Assembly (NCBI GenBank): GCA_965202675.1
Contig: OZ241842.1
Location: 496,001-560,000 of the forward strand
DNA: 64,000 bases
Source of the DNA: CATQHD01 sp965202675
GTDB lineage: Bacteria; Actinomycetota; Acidimicrobiia; Spongiisociales; Spongiisociaceae
Reading direction: 5' to 3'
Positions 52,958 through 62,562 of this stretch are shown piece by piece. The position numbers were made by a program, and so were the translations under genes. Under the pieces are notes generated by a model. That model did not search any database, was not told the origin of the DNA, and saw only the letters and a program-made list of their open reading frames with translations. Every line of letters starts with the position of its first letter. Positions within the stretch are counted from its first letter, which is position 1.

Positions 52958-53845
52958 TTACATCCGGCTTTCCTTGTCCTGGGAGGCGAAGATCGACTCG
53001 TACCCCTGCGACCAGTCGGGAGGGATGAGGCAGGGCCGGGGGTCGTGGTGCGCCCAGCGGGCCGGGCGGCCCCTGACCACCTTCCCGGTGTTCTCGGTGG
53101 GCTGCGGGTGGGACGTGTAGGCAAAGGCGTCCGCCGAGGCGTAGGCGTTGAGCAGAAGCGGCCTGCCGCTGGGCTTCCCGGTGGGCGGCGACCCGTGCAC
53201 CGTCCGGCAGTTATGCACCGTGATCGACCCGGCCGGCCCGGTCAGGTAGTCGACGCCGTCCGTGTCCAGCCCGGCGGAGTCCTCGGCCGACAGGCAGCCC
53301 ACCCAGTTGCCCTCCCCGTCGTACTGGTCGTACAAGGGCCCGTCGTGGCTGCCCGGCAGCACCATCAGCGGCCCGTCGTCCATGCCCGTATCCGCCAGGT
53401 AGGCGCCGATGGTCAGGGGGCTGTAGTTGGTGTGCGGGTAGAACTGGATGTCCTGATGCCATTTGACGTCGTCCGACCCGGCGTCCCACTTGAAGTTGAG
53501 CTTGGAATGGTGGAACACCACGTCCGGGCCGACCAGATCGGCGGCCACGTCGGCTATCACGCCGGTGGCGAACTCCCAGTAGACCGGATGCCGGCGGTCG
53601 GGCATCTTGAGGCGGCGGATCCTGGGCGAGTCCGGGCCGTGGCCGTCGGCCACGTCGTAGTCACCGTCCGAGCCTTCCACCTCCCGGCTCTTCTCGATGA
53701 ACTCGGCGGTTACCGCCCGCAGCCGCTCCAGCCATTCGCCGGACACCAGGGATTCCACGGATACGTACCCCCGTTCGAAGTAGGACTCCCGCTGTTCCTG
53801 GGTGAGCACCCGCGGCGGGCGGGCGAGTATCTGTTCCGGCTTCAT
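52958..53845 (-). CDS. phytanoyl-CoA dioxygenase family protein
   Basis: This 295-residue Fe(II)/2-oxoglutarate oxygenase has the facial-triad H-x-D in VKWHQDIQFYPH and the distal His in VHGSPPTGKPSGRPLL, with the Arg that binds 2-oxoglutarate. The substrate is unknown; relatives hydroxylate lipids or secondary metabolites. An AGGAGG site precedes the ATG. Confidence 0.87.
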   Translation of the reverse strand: MKPEQILARPPRVLTQEQRESYFERGYVSVESLVSGEWLERLRAVTAEFIEKSREVEGSDGDYDVADGHGPDSPRIRRLKMPDRRHPVYWEFATGVIADVAADLVGPDVVFHHSKLNFKWDAGSDDVKWHQDIQFYPHTNYSPLTIGAYLADTGMDDGPLMVLPGSHDGPLYDQYDGEGNWVGCLSAEDSAGLDTDGVDYLTGPAGSITVHNCRTVHGSPPTGKPSGRPLLLNAYASADAFAYTSHPQPTENTGKVVRGRPARWAHHDPRPCLIPPDWSQGYESIFASQDKESRM

Positions 53846-53885
53846 ATCGGCCTCCTGGATCAGGCGGGCGGGAACTGCCGGCGGA

Positions 53886-54683
53886 TTATACGGCCACCGG
53901 CGCCCGAATGGCCGGGTGGGGGTCGTAGCCGACCACCCGGATGTCCTCGTATCCGAACGAGTACAGGTCCCCGACTCCGGCGGCCAGCTCCAGGCGGGGC
54001 AGCGGCCGGGGTTCCCGGCTCAGCTGCAGGTCGGCCTGGTCTACGTGGTTCCCGTACAGGTGGACGTCCCCGAAGGTGTGGATGAGCTCCCCCGGCGCCA
54101 GGCCGGTCACCCGGGCGGCCATCGACAGCAGCAGGGCGTAGGAGGCGATGTTGAAAGGGGCCCCCAGAAAGACGTCGGCGCTGCGCTGGTAGAGCTGCAG
54201 GCTGAGCCGCCCGCCCGCCGCGTAGAACTGGAACAGCACATGGCAGGGCGGCAGGGCCATGTCGGGCAGGTCCGCCGCGTTCCACGCCGACACCACCAGC
54301 CGCCTCGAGTGGGGGTCGGACTTGATCCGTTCCACCACTTCGGTCAGCTGATCGATGGATTCGCCCCCCCGCCCCGGCCAGGACCGCCACTGCACCCCGT
54401 ATACGGGCCCCAGGTCGCCGGTGCCGGGATCGGCCCACTCGTCCCAGATGGATACCCCGTTGCGGTTCAGATAGTCGACGTTGGAATCCCCCCGCAGGAA
54501 CCAGAGCAGCTCGTGGATCACCGAGCGGACATGTACCTTCTTGGTGGTGAGCAACGGGAACCCCTCGTCGAGGTCGAAGCGCAGCTGCCGCCCGAACAGG
54601 CTGTAGCAGCCCACCCCGGTGCGGTCGTCCTTCCACACCCCGCGCTCCCGCACCTCCCGGAGCAAATCCAAGTACTGCTGCAT
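53886..54683 (-). CDS. thyA: thymidylate synthase
   Basis: This 265-residue enzyme makes dTMP from dUMP with methylene-tetrahydrofolate. Visible: DDRTGVGCYSLFG, LLWFLRGDSNVDYL, catalytic Cys in ALPPCHVLFQFY, QRSADVFLGAPFNI, and HLYGNHVDQ. Length is normal. No dfrA is adjacent. Confidence 0.95.
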   Translation of the reverse strand: MQQYLDLLREVRERGVWKDDRTGVGCYSLFGRQLRFDLDEGFPLLTTKKVHVRSVIHELLWFLRGDSNVDYLNRNGVSIWDEWADPGTGDLGPVYGVQWRSWPGRGGESIDQLTEVVERIKSDPHSRRLVVSAWNAADLPDMALPPCHVLFQFYAAGGRLSLQLYQRSADVFLGAPFNIASYALLLSMAARVTGLAPGELIHTFGDVHLYGNHVDQADLQLSREPRPLPRLELAAGVGDLYSFGYEDIRVVGYDPHPAIRAPVAV

Positions 54684-54769
54684 GGCCTCTTCGGTCTGTT
54701 AGCGGCCGGATCCGGCAAGCCTAGGAATCGGCCGCCGCCTTTCCCGGCTTTATCGGATCCGCACGCATT

Positions 54770-55513
54770 TCAGAACCACGCCGAGTCGGCCCAATGGGTG
54801 AGGACGTCCGGGTCGCCCTCCACCCCGAGGCCCCCCGCCGGAGTGCGGTTCCAGAGGAAGGTGTAGAGGTCGGACGCCGGACCGGTAACCGTGCAATCGG
54901 CCTTCCCCGCCCCCCTCCGGCTCGCCGCTTTGCCCGGGCCGATGACCGCCGTCCAGCCCCTCCCGGCGTCGGACGCCTCCACCGCCAGGGTCATCAGCCG
55001 GGGTGCGTTGGGGTTCCGGCCCGGACGGAGGATGAACATCGTCAGCAGCTCGTCGATCCCGTCGGCGGCGAACTCCGCATCGAAACCGGTCACGGGCGCC
55101 CCCGCCGCCAGCTCGGCGTCGACCCGATGGATGGAGGTCTCGTGGGCTTGGCGGCGCGCCCAGAAGTCCCTGGCCGGCTGCCCTTCCCGGAAGGTAACAC
55201 ACTCCAGATCCGCAGGCGCCGCCTCCAGCGCCGCCGCCAACCGCCCGCACCCGTCCCGCAGCCAGCCGATCAGCTCTCCGTCGGACGGCCACCCTTCCGG
55301 CAGCACCTCCGCCAATGCAGACGGGAACTCCTGCCGGGCCTCGGAGACCAGCAGCGCCGCCATCCGATGGACCCGGCCCATATGGCTCACCAGCCGCCGC
55401 GCCTTCCAACCGGGGCAGCTGGGGACAGGGGCGTCGAGCGCCAGCCCGGCGGCCGCATCGGCCATGCGCCGCCCCTCGGCGCGGATAACCTCCACCCAGG
55501 CAGCAAAATCCAT
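54770..55513 (-). CDS. maleylpyruvate isomerase-type (DinB-like) protein
   Basis: This 247-residue protein has the MDMPI N-terminal DinB-like helical bundle common in actinobacteria (VPSCPGWKARRLVSHMGRVHRM near residue 30-50, then HETSIHRVDAEL), with metal-binding His residues, and a C-terminal SCP2-like domain. Many use mycothiol. Exact substrate unknown. Confidence 0.82.
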   Translation of the reverse strand: MDFAAWVEVIRAEGRRMADAAAGLALDAPVPSCPGWKARRLVSHMGRVHRMAALLVSEARQEFPSALAEVLPEGWPSDGELIGWLRDGCGRLAAALEAAPADLECVTFREGQPARDFWARRQAHETSIHRVDAELAAGAPVTGFDAEFAADGIDELLTMFILRPGRNPNAPRLMTLAVEASDAGRGWTAVIGPGKAASRRGAGKADCTVTGPASDLYTFLWNRTPAGGLGVEGDPDVLTHWADSAWF

Positions 55514-55533
55514 GGTCCGGCCTCCTTATCCGC

Positions 55534-55788
55534 TTATCCGCCCGCCAGAGGAATGCGCAGCACCAGATGGTCTTCCTCGACCGACCAGGCGGCGTTCCCC
55601 ACCAGGGCGTAATCGGTGTAGTCGATCTCGGCCTGCTCGACGAAGGCCTTCCGCCCCTCCCCCGCCACCGGCGGCAGCGGACGCTCCCGCACCGCCTCCG
55701 CCCTGGCCCGGTACCTCTCCAGCATGGCGTCCACATCGAACTGCGCCACGGCGCTCCTCCCTCTTCTCTGCCCCTCCACGATAACCAC
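55534..55788 (-). CDS. small hypothetical protein
   Basis: This 84-residue protein has an N-terminal charged helix (LERYRARAEAV) and a beta-rich C-terminal half (QAEIDYTDYALVGNAAWSVE, LVLRIPL). It lies upstream of the DinB-like gene by 20 bp on the same strand. The true start may be the Met of MLERYRARA. I do not recognise a named family. Confidence 0.55.
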   Translation of the reverse strand: MVIVEGQRRGRSAVAQFDVDAMLERYRARAEAVRERPLPPVAGEGRKAFVEQAEIDYTDYALVGNAAWSVEEDHLVLRIPLAGG

Positions 55789-55812
55789 TCCGAGGCCGCG
55801 GCGGCCGACCGC

Positions 55813-56907
55813 TCAGACGCCGAAAGGGTCGGGGATGGGAGGGCAATCCCCGGACGCCAGGGAACGGAGCGGGGCGGCGGCAATGTAGTAGCGGCCCCGG
55901 CGTTCCCCGACAGCGACGAGGAACCCCAGGGCCGCCAGCTTGGCGAGATCCGAGGTGGCCACCCGTTCGCTGACCCCGGCGTAGTCGATATGGTCGCGCC
56001 TCCTGACCCGGAACCCCATGGCGGCGTTGTACAGCGATCCCATGTTCCGCTCGTCCAGGCCGGCTTCGGTCCGCAGCTCGGTCAACCTTCCCCACAGCCG
56101 GCCGGCCCTGTCCGCTTCCCAGGCCATCCGGCCTGCCTGTTGGTGATGGGCGCGCAGGACGAACCGCACCCAGGGCCGGGCCTCCCGCTCCGGCCGCCGG
56201 CTGCGTCCGCCCACCTCGGCCAGCACCCGATAGTAGTTCCGGGTGTAGAGCCCCAAGTATTCTTCAATGCTGGAAAAACGCGGATCCAGCGCGCCCGCCC
56301 GCCCCATTGCCAGGGTATGGAGCGCCCGGGATATCCGACCGTTCCCGTCTCTGAAAGGATGGATCATCAACATGTTCAGGTGGGCCATACCCGCCCGCAC
56401 CAGCGCCGGCCCATGATCATCGGGATCGTTCAAGGCCGCAGCCAGCTCCTCTACCAGACCGGGGACTTCGTCCGGATCCGGCCCCTCATAATCACCCGCG
56501 AAGATAACGCCTGACCGATAGAGACCGGGGAGGCTCGCGGAATCGTGCTTCATCATCATGTAGTGGAGGCCCCGGATCAACCCGCCGCTGTAGGTGAAAT
56601 GCGGGTCTGCGGTCAGCCGGATGATGTAGTCCATCGCGTCCCGACAGCCGAGCACCGCCGCCCAATCAGCCTCCTTCGCCTCAAAGGGTTCGGCTTGGTC
56701 AACGGCGGCCAAGGCGTCATCCCGGCTGACATGATGGCCTTCGATGGCAGTGGAGGCGCGGATGTGTCCGGCCGCCGCCGACCGGCGCAGGAGGCCGCGC
56801 CAGCTGGTCGGTTCGTACAACAGACGCCGAAGGCGGCGCCGGGTATTTTCGATCGACTCGATCACCTCGAGTTCCCGGTCGTCCAGTACCGGCGCCCGAA
56901 ACAACAT
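55813..56907 (-). CDS. Fic family protein
   Basis: This 364-residue protein has the Fic AMP-transferase motif HPFRDGNGRISR near residue 195 and, in the N-terminal region, the inhibitory-helix motif STAIEGHHVS (S/T-x3-E-G/N), which places it in class II. The C-terminal part (about 280-350) looks like a winged helix. Fic proteins AMPylate targets and some are toxins. A promoter-like TATAAT on the minus strand (56943-56948) and two 19-bp direct repeats lie just upstream. Confidence 0.88.
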   Translation of the reverse strand: MLFRAPVLDDRELEVIESIENTRRRLRRLLYEPTSWRGLLRRSAAAGHIRASTAIEGHHVSRDDALAAVDQAEPFEAKEADWAAVLGCRDAMDYIIRLTADPHFTYSGGLIRGLHYMMMKHDSASLPGLYRSGVIFAGDYEGPDPDEVPGLVEELAAALNDPDDHGPALVRAGMAHLNMLMIHPFRDGNGRISRALHTLAMGRAGALDPRFSSIEEYLGLYTRNYYRVLAEVGGRSRRPEREARPWVRFVLRAHHQQAGRMAWEADRAGRLWGRLTELRTEAGLDERNMGSLYNAAMGFRVRRRDHIDYAGVSERVATSDLAKLAALGFLVAVGERRGRYYIAAAPLRSLASGDCPPIPDPFGV

Positions 56908-56911
56908 TTCC

Positions 56912-56951
56912 GTTATTCCTTTTCATAGGGAAGTTATTCCTTATTATAGAG
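56912..56951 (-). promoter_or_regulatory. direct repeats and -10 box upstream of fic
   Basis: Two repeats, GTTATTCCTTTTCATAGGG at 56912 and GTTATTCCTTATTATAGAG at 56933, are spaced 21 bp (two helical turns). On the minus strand each contains AAGGAATAAC and the upstream one contains TATAAT, 36 bases before the fic ATG. A bound regulator could cover the promoter and the ribosome site; Fic's own winged helix is a candidate. Confidence 0.5.
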
Positions 56952-57003
56952 AAAAAGGAGGATAATTTGTCGACCCTCAGCAGATGCAGGCTGCGTTGGA
57001 CGG

Positions 57004-58149
57004 TCAGGAAGCGGGGCCGGAGTCGACAGGTGACGGTTCGCCCTCTTCCGGTGCGGGCTGATCGAGCGGCGGCGGGCCGAGGTTGGTCTCGTCGACCTTG
57101 TGGCGTTTGATGTAGGTGGACACGAAGGCCTGGATGATGGCGGCCCCAGGCAGGGCCACCAGCGCCCCTATCACCCCCAGCAGGGCGCTTCCCGCCAGCA
57201 CCGCCCCGAAGGCCACCGCCGGATGGAGCGACATCGTCCGGGCCGTGATCCTGGGGGCCAGAACCAGGTTCTCGATCTGCTGGTAGACGACCAGCACCAC
57301 AAGAACGATCAGCACGGTGGTGGTGTTGACGGTGAAAGCCACCAGCACGGGCACCACCGCCGCCAGGTAGGTGCCCACCGCCGGGATGAACTGGGACACC
57401 ACCCCCACCCAGATGCCCAGGGCGAGGGCGTACGGAACCCCCAGTATCCGCAGGGCGGCGTAGGTGAACACCGCCGACACCAAGGCCAGCAGCGCCCGGG
57501 AGTAGACATACCCGCCGGTCTTCTGGATGGCGATCTCCCAGATGCGGGCCAATTCCTTCTGGCGCTCGGGGCGGAAGAACGAGAACACCTGGCGGCGGAA
57601 GCGGGGGCCGTCCGCCAGCAGGTAGAAGGTGAAGAGGGTGATCGTGAACAGCTGGAGCACCAGCCCCAGCACCCGGCTGCCCACGCCCAGCGCCCCGGTC
57701 GCCAGCGACGAGGCGTAGTTCTGGAGGACGCTCTGGATGTCGAGCACGCCCGACGACAGGTTCGACAGGTTCAGGTCCAGCCCGAACCGGTCGTTGAGGA
57801 AGCGGGTGGCGTTCTGTATCCAATCCGGAACCTTGGCCGCCAGGGAAGCCATCTCCCCCACCAGGGGCGGAAGGGTGACCGCCACGAACAACACCGCCAA
57901 CAGCAGCGACACCGCGAACAGCAGGCTGGTGGCCAACCCCCGCCGCCACCCCCGCTTGGCCAGGTAGTCGACCCCCGGCTCCAGTGCGAACGAAATGAAC
58001 AACGACAGCATCAGGCTCAACAGCAGACTGCGCAGCCGCCCGAACGCCCACACCAACACAGAAGTCCCCAGGAACACCACCACCGCCAGCCCCATCGCCC
58101 GCGGTATCCACGGGGGCAGCCCATCCCGACGACCGGTTGCCGCAACCAT
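57004..58149 (-). CDS. AI-2E transporter family (PerM-like) protein
   Basis: This 381-residue membrane protein has the AI-2E/PerM pattern: about eight membrane segments, a periplasmic loop after helix 3, and the signature GVVSQFIPAVGTYLAAVVPV followed by YQQIENLVLAPRI. The family was named for autoinducer-2 export, but most members export unknown solutes. The C-terminal 30 residues are Pro/acidic. Confidence 0.88.
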   Translation of the reverse strand: MVAATGRRDGLPPWIPRAMGLAVVVFLGTSVLVWAFGRLRSLLLSLMLSLFISFALEPGVDYLAKRGWRRGLATSLLFAVSLLLAVLFVAVTLPPLVGEMASLAAKVPDWIQNATRFLNDRFGLDLNLSNLSSGVLDIQSVLQNYASSLATGALGVGSRVLGLVLQLFTITLFTFYLLADGPRFRRQVFSFFRPERQKELARIWEIAIQKTGGYVYSRALLALVSAVFTYAALRILGVPYALALGIWVGVVSQFIPAVGTYLAAVVPVLVAFTVNTTTVLIVLVVLVVYQQIENLVLAPRITARTMSLHPAVAFGAVLAGSALLGVIGALVALPGAAIIQAFVSTYIKRHKVDETNLGPPPLDQPAPEEGEPSPVDSGPAS

Positions 58150-58305
58150 AAAGCAAGCCTACCAGGTCAACCGCCGGCCTCCGATGCGGCCGGACGCCCC
58201 CCTTCGATTCAGAACGGGGGTTGACCGGCCTCCGGCCCTGACGGCCGCCCGGCCCGCTGCCGCTCGGCGAGCGCGGTGCCTGCGGAAAGGATCACACAAT
58301 CCGGC

Positions 58306-59571
58306 TTACCGGCCCGGGCCGGCAACCGGTTCGGCGGCGGCCGGGTCAGCCCCGGAGGAATCGCCCCCTCCCTCATCGGACGCCGGTTCCTCATCGGGCG
58401 CCGTGCGCCGGCGCCTGGGCAGGGGCCTGATCACCACCGTGGAGGCGGCCCGGTCGTGCCAGCCCCGCCGGGTGTCGTAGAACGAGGGCGAGAGGCGGAC
58501 CAGCGGGGAGATCAACGGGATGTTCAGGGTCAGATAGCGGATAACGGCCTTCACTATCCCGGGCCGCCGCCCGTCGGCGGCCCGCACCACCTTCGCCCGG
58601 ACGATCATCTTGCCCAGGGTCCGGCCGAGCAGGCCGATCATCAGTATCTCGTAGAGCACCGCTCCGGCGGCGATGCCGATCAGGGTGGAGAACAGCCCTT
58701 GTACAGCCGACACGAAGGCCGATATCACATCATTGACCGCCTGGACGAACAAATGCCAGAGCTGTTTGAGCGAATCCCACAGGGAACGGAGGACGTCCAT
58801 TATGGCGTCTCCGTCTCCGGTCAGGTCGATGCCGCCCAGCGCGGCGGCGGTCTTCTCGAACGAGGAGGTCAGCTGCTGCAGTGAATCCTGGATGACCTGC
58901 TGGATGCTGTCGACCGACCTGGTGAGCCACAGCAACAGCAGCAGAGCCGCTACTGCGAAGAGGATGACGAAGTCGAGAAGCCGGGCGCTCAACCGGCGGC
59001 CGAAACCCGCCAGCCTGTGCTGCCCGCCGTTGCCGAGAACCACCATCCCGGCCGCCGACAACGCAACCTCCGGGCCGGCGGCAGAAGGCCCTTCGGCGGG
59101 GCCGGGGCGGCCCCGCTGATCGACCACCACGGTGGCCGCCGCCTTGTCGTGCAGGCCCTGGAGCAGGTCGGAGAAGGCCGGGGAGAGGTAGACGAACAGG
59201 GAAACGGCGTTCCCCAGCACGGGGAGGAGGTTGGCCAGGTTGAGGGTCAGGTACCGGCTGAGGGACCTGCCCCATCCGGGCGCCCCGCCGTTGTCGGCCC
59301 TGACCACCTTCAGGCCGAAGACCTTCTTGCCCAGGGTCCGGCCGAAGAGGGCGGTCAAGACCACTTCGTAGACAACGCCCAGGATCAGACAGATCAGGGC
59401 GAGGAAGAACAGCACCGCGAACCAGCCGGTGATCCGGGACGAGAAGGGCAACCACAGCAAATAGACGGCAACGCCGATCAGTATCCAATCGATGATCCTG
59501 GCGGCCAGGCGCCGGTCGAAGTCGGCGAGGGGCCGCCGTTCTCCGTTGCCCAATACAACCCATCCGGTCAT
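58306..59571 (-). CDS. RDD family membrane protein with two RDD domains
   Basis: This 421-residue protein repeats the RDD domain twice. The first (about 15-150) has FDRRLAARIIDWIL and FGRTLGKKVFGLKVVRADNG; the second (about 185-390) has FGRRLSARLLDFVIL and LLGRTLGKMIVRAKVVRAADG. Each gives three or more membrane segments. Between them in the second domain lies a long amphipathic insert (about 215-285). Function unknown, perhaps Na+/H+ exchange. GGAGAT precedes the ATG. Confidence 0.85.
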   Translation of the reverse strand: MTGWVVLGNGERRPLADFDRRLAARIIDWILIGVAVYLLWLPFSSRITGWFAVLFFLALICLILGVVYEVVLTALFGRTLGKKVFGLKVVRADNGGAPGWGRSLSRYLTLNLANLLPVLGNAVSLFVYLSPAFSDLLQGLHDKAAATVVVDQRGRPGPAEGPSAAGPEVALSAAGMVVLGNGGQHRLAGFGRRLSARLLDFVILFAVAALLLLLWLTRSVDSIQQVIQDSLQQLTSSFEKTAAALGGIDLTGDGDAIMDVLRSLWDSLKQLWHLFVQAVNDVISAFVSAVQGLFSTLIGIAAGAVLYEILMIGLLGRTLGKMIVRAKVVRAADGRRPGIVKAVIRYLTLNIPLISPLVRLSPSFYDTRRGWHDRAASTVVIRPLPRRRRTAPDEEPASDEGGGDSSGADPAAAEPVAGPGR

Positions 59572-59719
59572 GATCTCCGGGCCTCCTCGTCGAGCAACTG
59601 CCGCCGGAATAATACCCTGATTTTACGCGGTTTATCCGTTGCCTACACCGCTCCCCCGCCTGGATGCGAACGAATCGGCGGGGTAGAGTGGCGGGGTCGT
59701 TGAGGAGGGGCTTCCCGAT

Positions 59720-61663
59720 ATGGGCGCAGACGAGATCGTATGGCGGGCCGACGAGGAGTATCTGGCTCGCTCGCGCACCCTGGAGTTCATGGGCGTTCAC
59801 GGGATCGGGAGCTACGAGGAGCTGGTGCGTAGGTCGGTGGACGACATCGAATGGTTCTGGGATGCGGTGGTCGGCTACCTGGGGATTCCGTTCTCGCCCC
59901 CCTACGAGGCCGTGCTCGACGACCGCGCCGGCGCGGCCTTCACCCGCTGGTTCACGGAGGGGGGCGTCAACCTCTCGGCGGCCTGCGTGGACCGATGGGC
60001 GGCCCAGGACCCGGACCGCACCGCCCTGGTCGCCGAGCGGGAGGACGGTTCGCAGTCCGCCTTTACCTTCGGCGAGCTGCTGGAGATGGTGGAGCGGGCG
60101 GCCGGCGCCCTCGCCGAGGCGGGCGCCGCCAAGGGGGAAACGGTGGCCTCGTACCTGCCGATGGGTCCGGAGGGGATCATCACCATGCTGGCGGCGGCGC
60201 GCATCGGCGCCGTCTACGTGCCCATCTTCTCCGGCTTCGGCGCCGAGGCGGTGGCCTCCCGGCTGAAGGCCTGCCGCCCTTCGGCGATCGTCACCGCCGA
60301 CGGATTCACCCGCCGGGGCCGTCCGGCGGCCATGAAGGAAACGGCCGACGCGGCTGTCGAAATGGCGGGGGTGTCGCCGGCCGTCCTGGTGGTCTCCTAT
60401 CTGGGCCGCACCGACGCGCCCTTTACCTCCGGGCGGGACCGTTCCTGGGAGCAGGCGCTGGAGTCCGCCGAGCGCCTGCCCGCCGCGCCCACCGGCAGCG
60501 AGGATCCGGTTCTGCTGGCCTACACCTCCGGCACCACCGGCAGGCCGAAGGGGGTGGTGCACGTCCAGGGCGGGCTGACCGTGAAGCTGGCGCAGGAGGG
60601 CGCCTTCCAGTGCGACTTCCAGCCCGGCGGCCGGGTGATGTGGATGACCGACATGGGCTGGATAATGGGACCCTGGATGGTGGTGGCCGGCCTGGCCAAC
60701 GGCAGCTCCCTCGGCTGCTACGACGGGGCGCCCGACTACCCCACCCCCGCCCGCACCTGGCAGCTGGCCGAGTCGTTGGGCCTCACCTTTCTCGGCATTT
60801 CGCCCACCCTTATCCGCGCCCTCCAGCCCCAGGGCGCCCACCACGCCGCTTCCGCCGACCTGTCCGCCCTGCGGGGGTTCGGCTCCACCGGGGAGCCGTG
60901 GAACCCCGACCCCTGGTGGTGGCTGTTCCGGGATGTGGGCGGCGGGCGCATCCCCATCATCAACATCTCCGGCGGCACCGAGGTGGGCGCCTGCCTGCTC
61001 TCGGCGAGCACCCTCCAGGGGATCAAGCCCACTTCGCTGGGGGGGCCGGCGCTGGGAATGGCCGTGGACGTGTACGGGCAGGACGGGCGTCCGGTGCGGG
61101 GCGAGGTGGGCGAGCTGGTGTGCACCAAGCCCTGGCCGGCGGCGACCAGGGGGTTCTGGGGGGGCGAGGACGACCGTTACATCGAAACGTATTGGGGGCG
61201 CTGGCCGGATGTGTGGGTCCACGGTGACTGGGCCTCCATCGACGAGGACGGATTCTGGTACCTGCATGGCCGTTCGGACGACACCCTCAACATCGCCGGG
61301 AAGCGGATCGGACCGGCGGAGATCGAATCGGCGGCGGTCGCCCACCCCGACGTGGTGATGGCGGCCGCCGTCGGGGTGCCCCACCCGGTGAAAGGCGAGG
61401 TCATAGCCCTCTATGCGGTTCCCGACGGCTCTGCGGCGGGGGGGGACGCCCTGGCGGCGGAACTGTCGGAGGCGGTGGTGCGCAACCTCGGCAAAGCCTT
61501 CCGCCCGGCGGCGGTCCGGCTGGTAGACGACCTGCCCCGCACCAGATCCGCCAAGATAATGCGCCGCGTGGTCCGCGCCAGAGCCCTCGGCGAAGACACC
61601 GGAGATCTTTCCAGCCTGGAAAACCCCGCCGCCGTCGACGCCATCGGAACCCTCGACCTATAG
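59720..61663 (+). CDS. AMP-dependent acyl-CoA synthetase (acetyl-CoA synthetase-like)
   Basis: This 647-residue enzyme activates a carboxylic acid as acyl-AMP then acyl-CoA. Motifs: YTSGTTGRPKGVVH (P-loop) near residue 270, GSTGEPWNPDPWWW, GGTEVGACLL, DTLNIAGKRIGPAEIES and the C-terminal catalytic Lys in RTRSAKIMRRVV. The N-terminal ACS extension is present. Closest to acetoacetyl/propionyl-type ACS enzymes. A GAGGAGGGG site precedes the ATG. Confidence 0.9.
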   Translation: MGADEIVWRADEEYLARSRTLEFMGVHGIGSYEELVRRSVDDIEWFWDAVVGYLGIPFSPPYEAVLDDRAGAAFTRWFTEGGVNLSAACVDRWAAQDPDRTALVAEREDGSQSAFTFGELLEMVERAAGALAEAGAAKGETVASYLPMGPEGIITMLAAARIGAVYVPIFSGFGAEAVASRLKACRPSAIVTADGFTRRGRPAAMKETADAAVEMAGVSPAVLVVSYLGRTDAPFTSGRDRSWEQALESAERLPAAPTGSEDPVLLAYTSGTTGRPKGVVHVQGGLTVKLAQEGAFQCDFQPGGRVMWMTDMGWIMGPWMVVAGLANGSSLGCYDGAPDYPTPARTWQLAESLGLTFLGISPTLIRALQPQGAHHAASADLSALRGFGSTGEPWNPDPWWWLFRDVGGGRIPIINISGGTEVGACLLSASTLQGIKPTSLGGPALGMAVDVYGQDGRPVRGEVGELVCTKPWPAATRGFWGGEDDRYIETYWGRWPDVWVHGDWASIDEDGFWYLHGRSDDTLNIAGKRIGPAEIESAAVAHPDVVMAAAVGVPHPVKGEVIALYAVPDGSAAGGDALAAELSEAVVRNLGKAFRPAAVRLVDDLPRTRSAKIMRRVVRARALGEDTGDLSSLENPAAVDAIGTLDL

Positions 61664-61678
61664 CCGGATGTACTTCTT

Positions 61679-61720
61679 GCTCCTCTGCCTCGAGGAGCCG
61701 GCGGGCCGGGCAAGAATTTT
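61679..61720 (+). terminator. probable terminator after the acyl-CoA synthetase gene
   Basis: GCTCCTC (61679-61685) and GAGGAGC (61692-61698) form a 7-bp stem with a 6-base loop 16 bases past the stop codon, followed about 20 bases later by AATTTTTCGC. Confidence 0.5.
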
Positions 61721-61741
61721 TCGCATTTTAGGATGAGGCTA

Positions 61742-61963
61742 TTGGGTTTATCATAGGTTTGCGGTACTATGTGTGTGCTGATGCACAAACACCGCCGCCG
61801 GGGTTCCGGAGAGAGCGGCGGTCATTATCGGAACCTTGCCGGGTCGGGCCCCTGCGCCCGAACAGGGCGGCTTTGTCCGGGCGATGTATCCGATGCTTGG
61901 CGGCGGAGGCGGGGGCGGGACCCGGCGAAGCCGGGGGCGGTGCGCTGGTTTTTCGCGTTCTCG
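61742..61963 (+). repeat. promoter-hairpin element, class A copy 2
   Basis: TTGGGT (61742-61747), 17-bp spacer, TACTAT (61765-61770), 13 bases to CACAAAC, hairpin ACCGCCGC/GCGGCGGT (61791-61822), GC core with GGGACCCGGCGAAGCCGGGG and end GGTTTTTCGCGTTCTCG. The 222 bp align throughout with 5289-5510. Differences in the hairpin loop keep the stem intact. Confidence 0.65.
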
Positions 61964-62001
61964 AAAGGGGGGCGGGCAAGAAGGCCGCGTCCGGATGAGG
62001 C

Positions 62002-62559
62002 GGTTCCATAGATGTGCAACTCGGGTAGGTTGCCCCTGGTGAGGGCTTGTAGGGTTTCGATGGGTGTGGCCCATCCGAGTGCTCCGTGGGGCCGGTGGTG
62101 ATTGTAGTAGTGGATGTAGTGCTGGAAGGCTTCATGGCGTTGTTGTTCCGAGGTCCAGGGCTGGATGTAGGCCCATTCCTCTGTGCAGGTGCGGTGGAAG
62201 CGCTCGATCTTGCCGTTGGTCTGGGGCCGGTAAGGGCGGGTGTGTTTGGGTTTGACGCCGAGACGGGCGCAGGTCCGGGCCCATAGCCCCGACCGATAGC
62301 AGGGGCCGTTGTCGATGAGGACCCGCTCGGTGCGAATGCCGGCCCGGTTGAACTCTCGGACGGTGCGTTCCAGGAACCCGGCGGCGGCGGTTTCGTCTCC
62401 GTGGATTTCGGCGTGCCATGGCTCGGGTGCGGTCGTCGAGGGCGGAGTGGATGTATCGGTATCCGACCCTCTGGGAGGGCCCTGCCCTGCCCTGCCCCTG
62501 CCGTGGGCGTGCCAGCCGCCCCGTCGGGGATGCCGGCCAGTTTTTTTGATGTCGATATG
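62002..62559 (-). pseudogene. IS481-family transposase, truncated and frameshifted
   Basis: About 186 codons of the integrase-core part remain: HIDIKKTGRHPRRGGW, YIHSALDDRTR (first Asp), VLIDNGPCYRSGL (second Asp), KHTRPYRPQTNGKIERFHRT (Glu) and YNHHRPHGALG. The frame shifts before VGYRYIHSALDD and back before AEIHGDE. The N-terminal HTH part is gone; element F abuts the broken 5' end and the class A element lies past the 3' end. Confidence 0.88.
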
Positions 62560-62562
62560 AGC

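Noticed and set aside
56957..57060. Plus-strand TTG start after AAGGAGG
   Set aside because: The ribosome-like site is good but the frame is short, Arg-rich and antisense to the AI-2E family gene.
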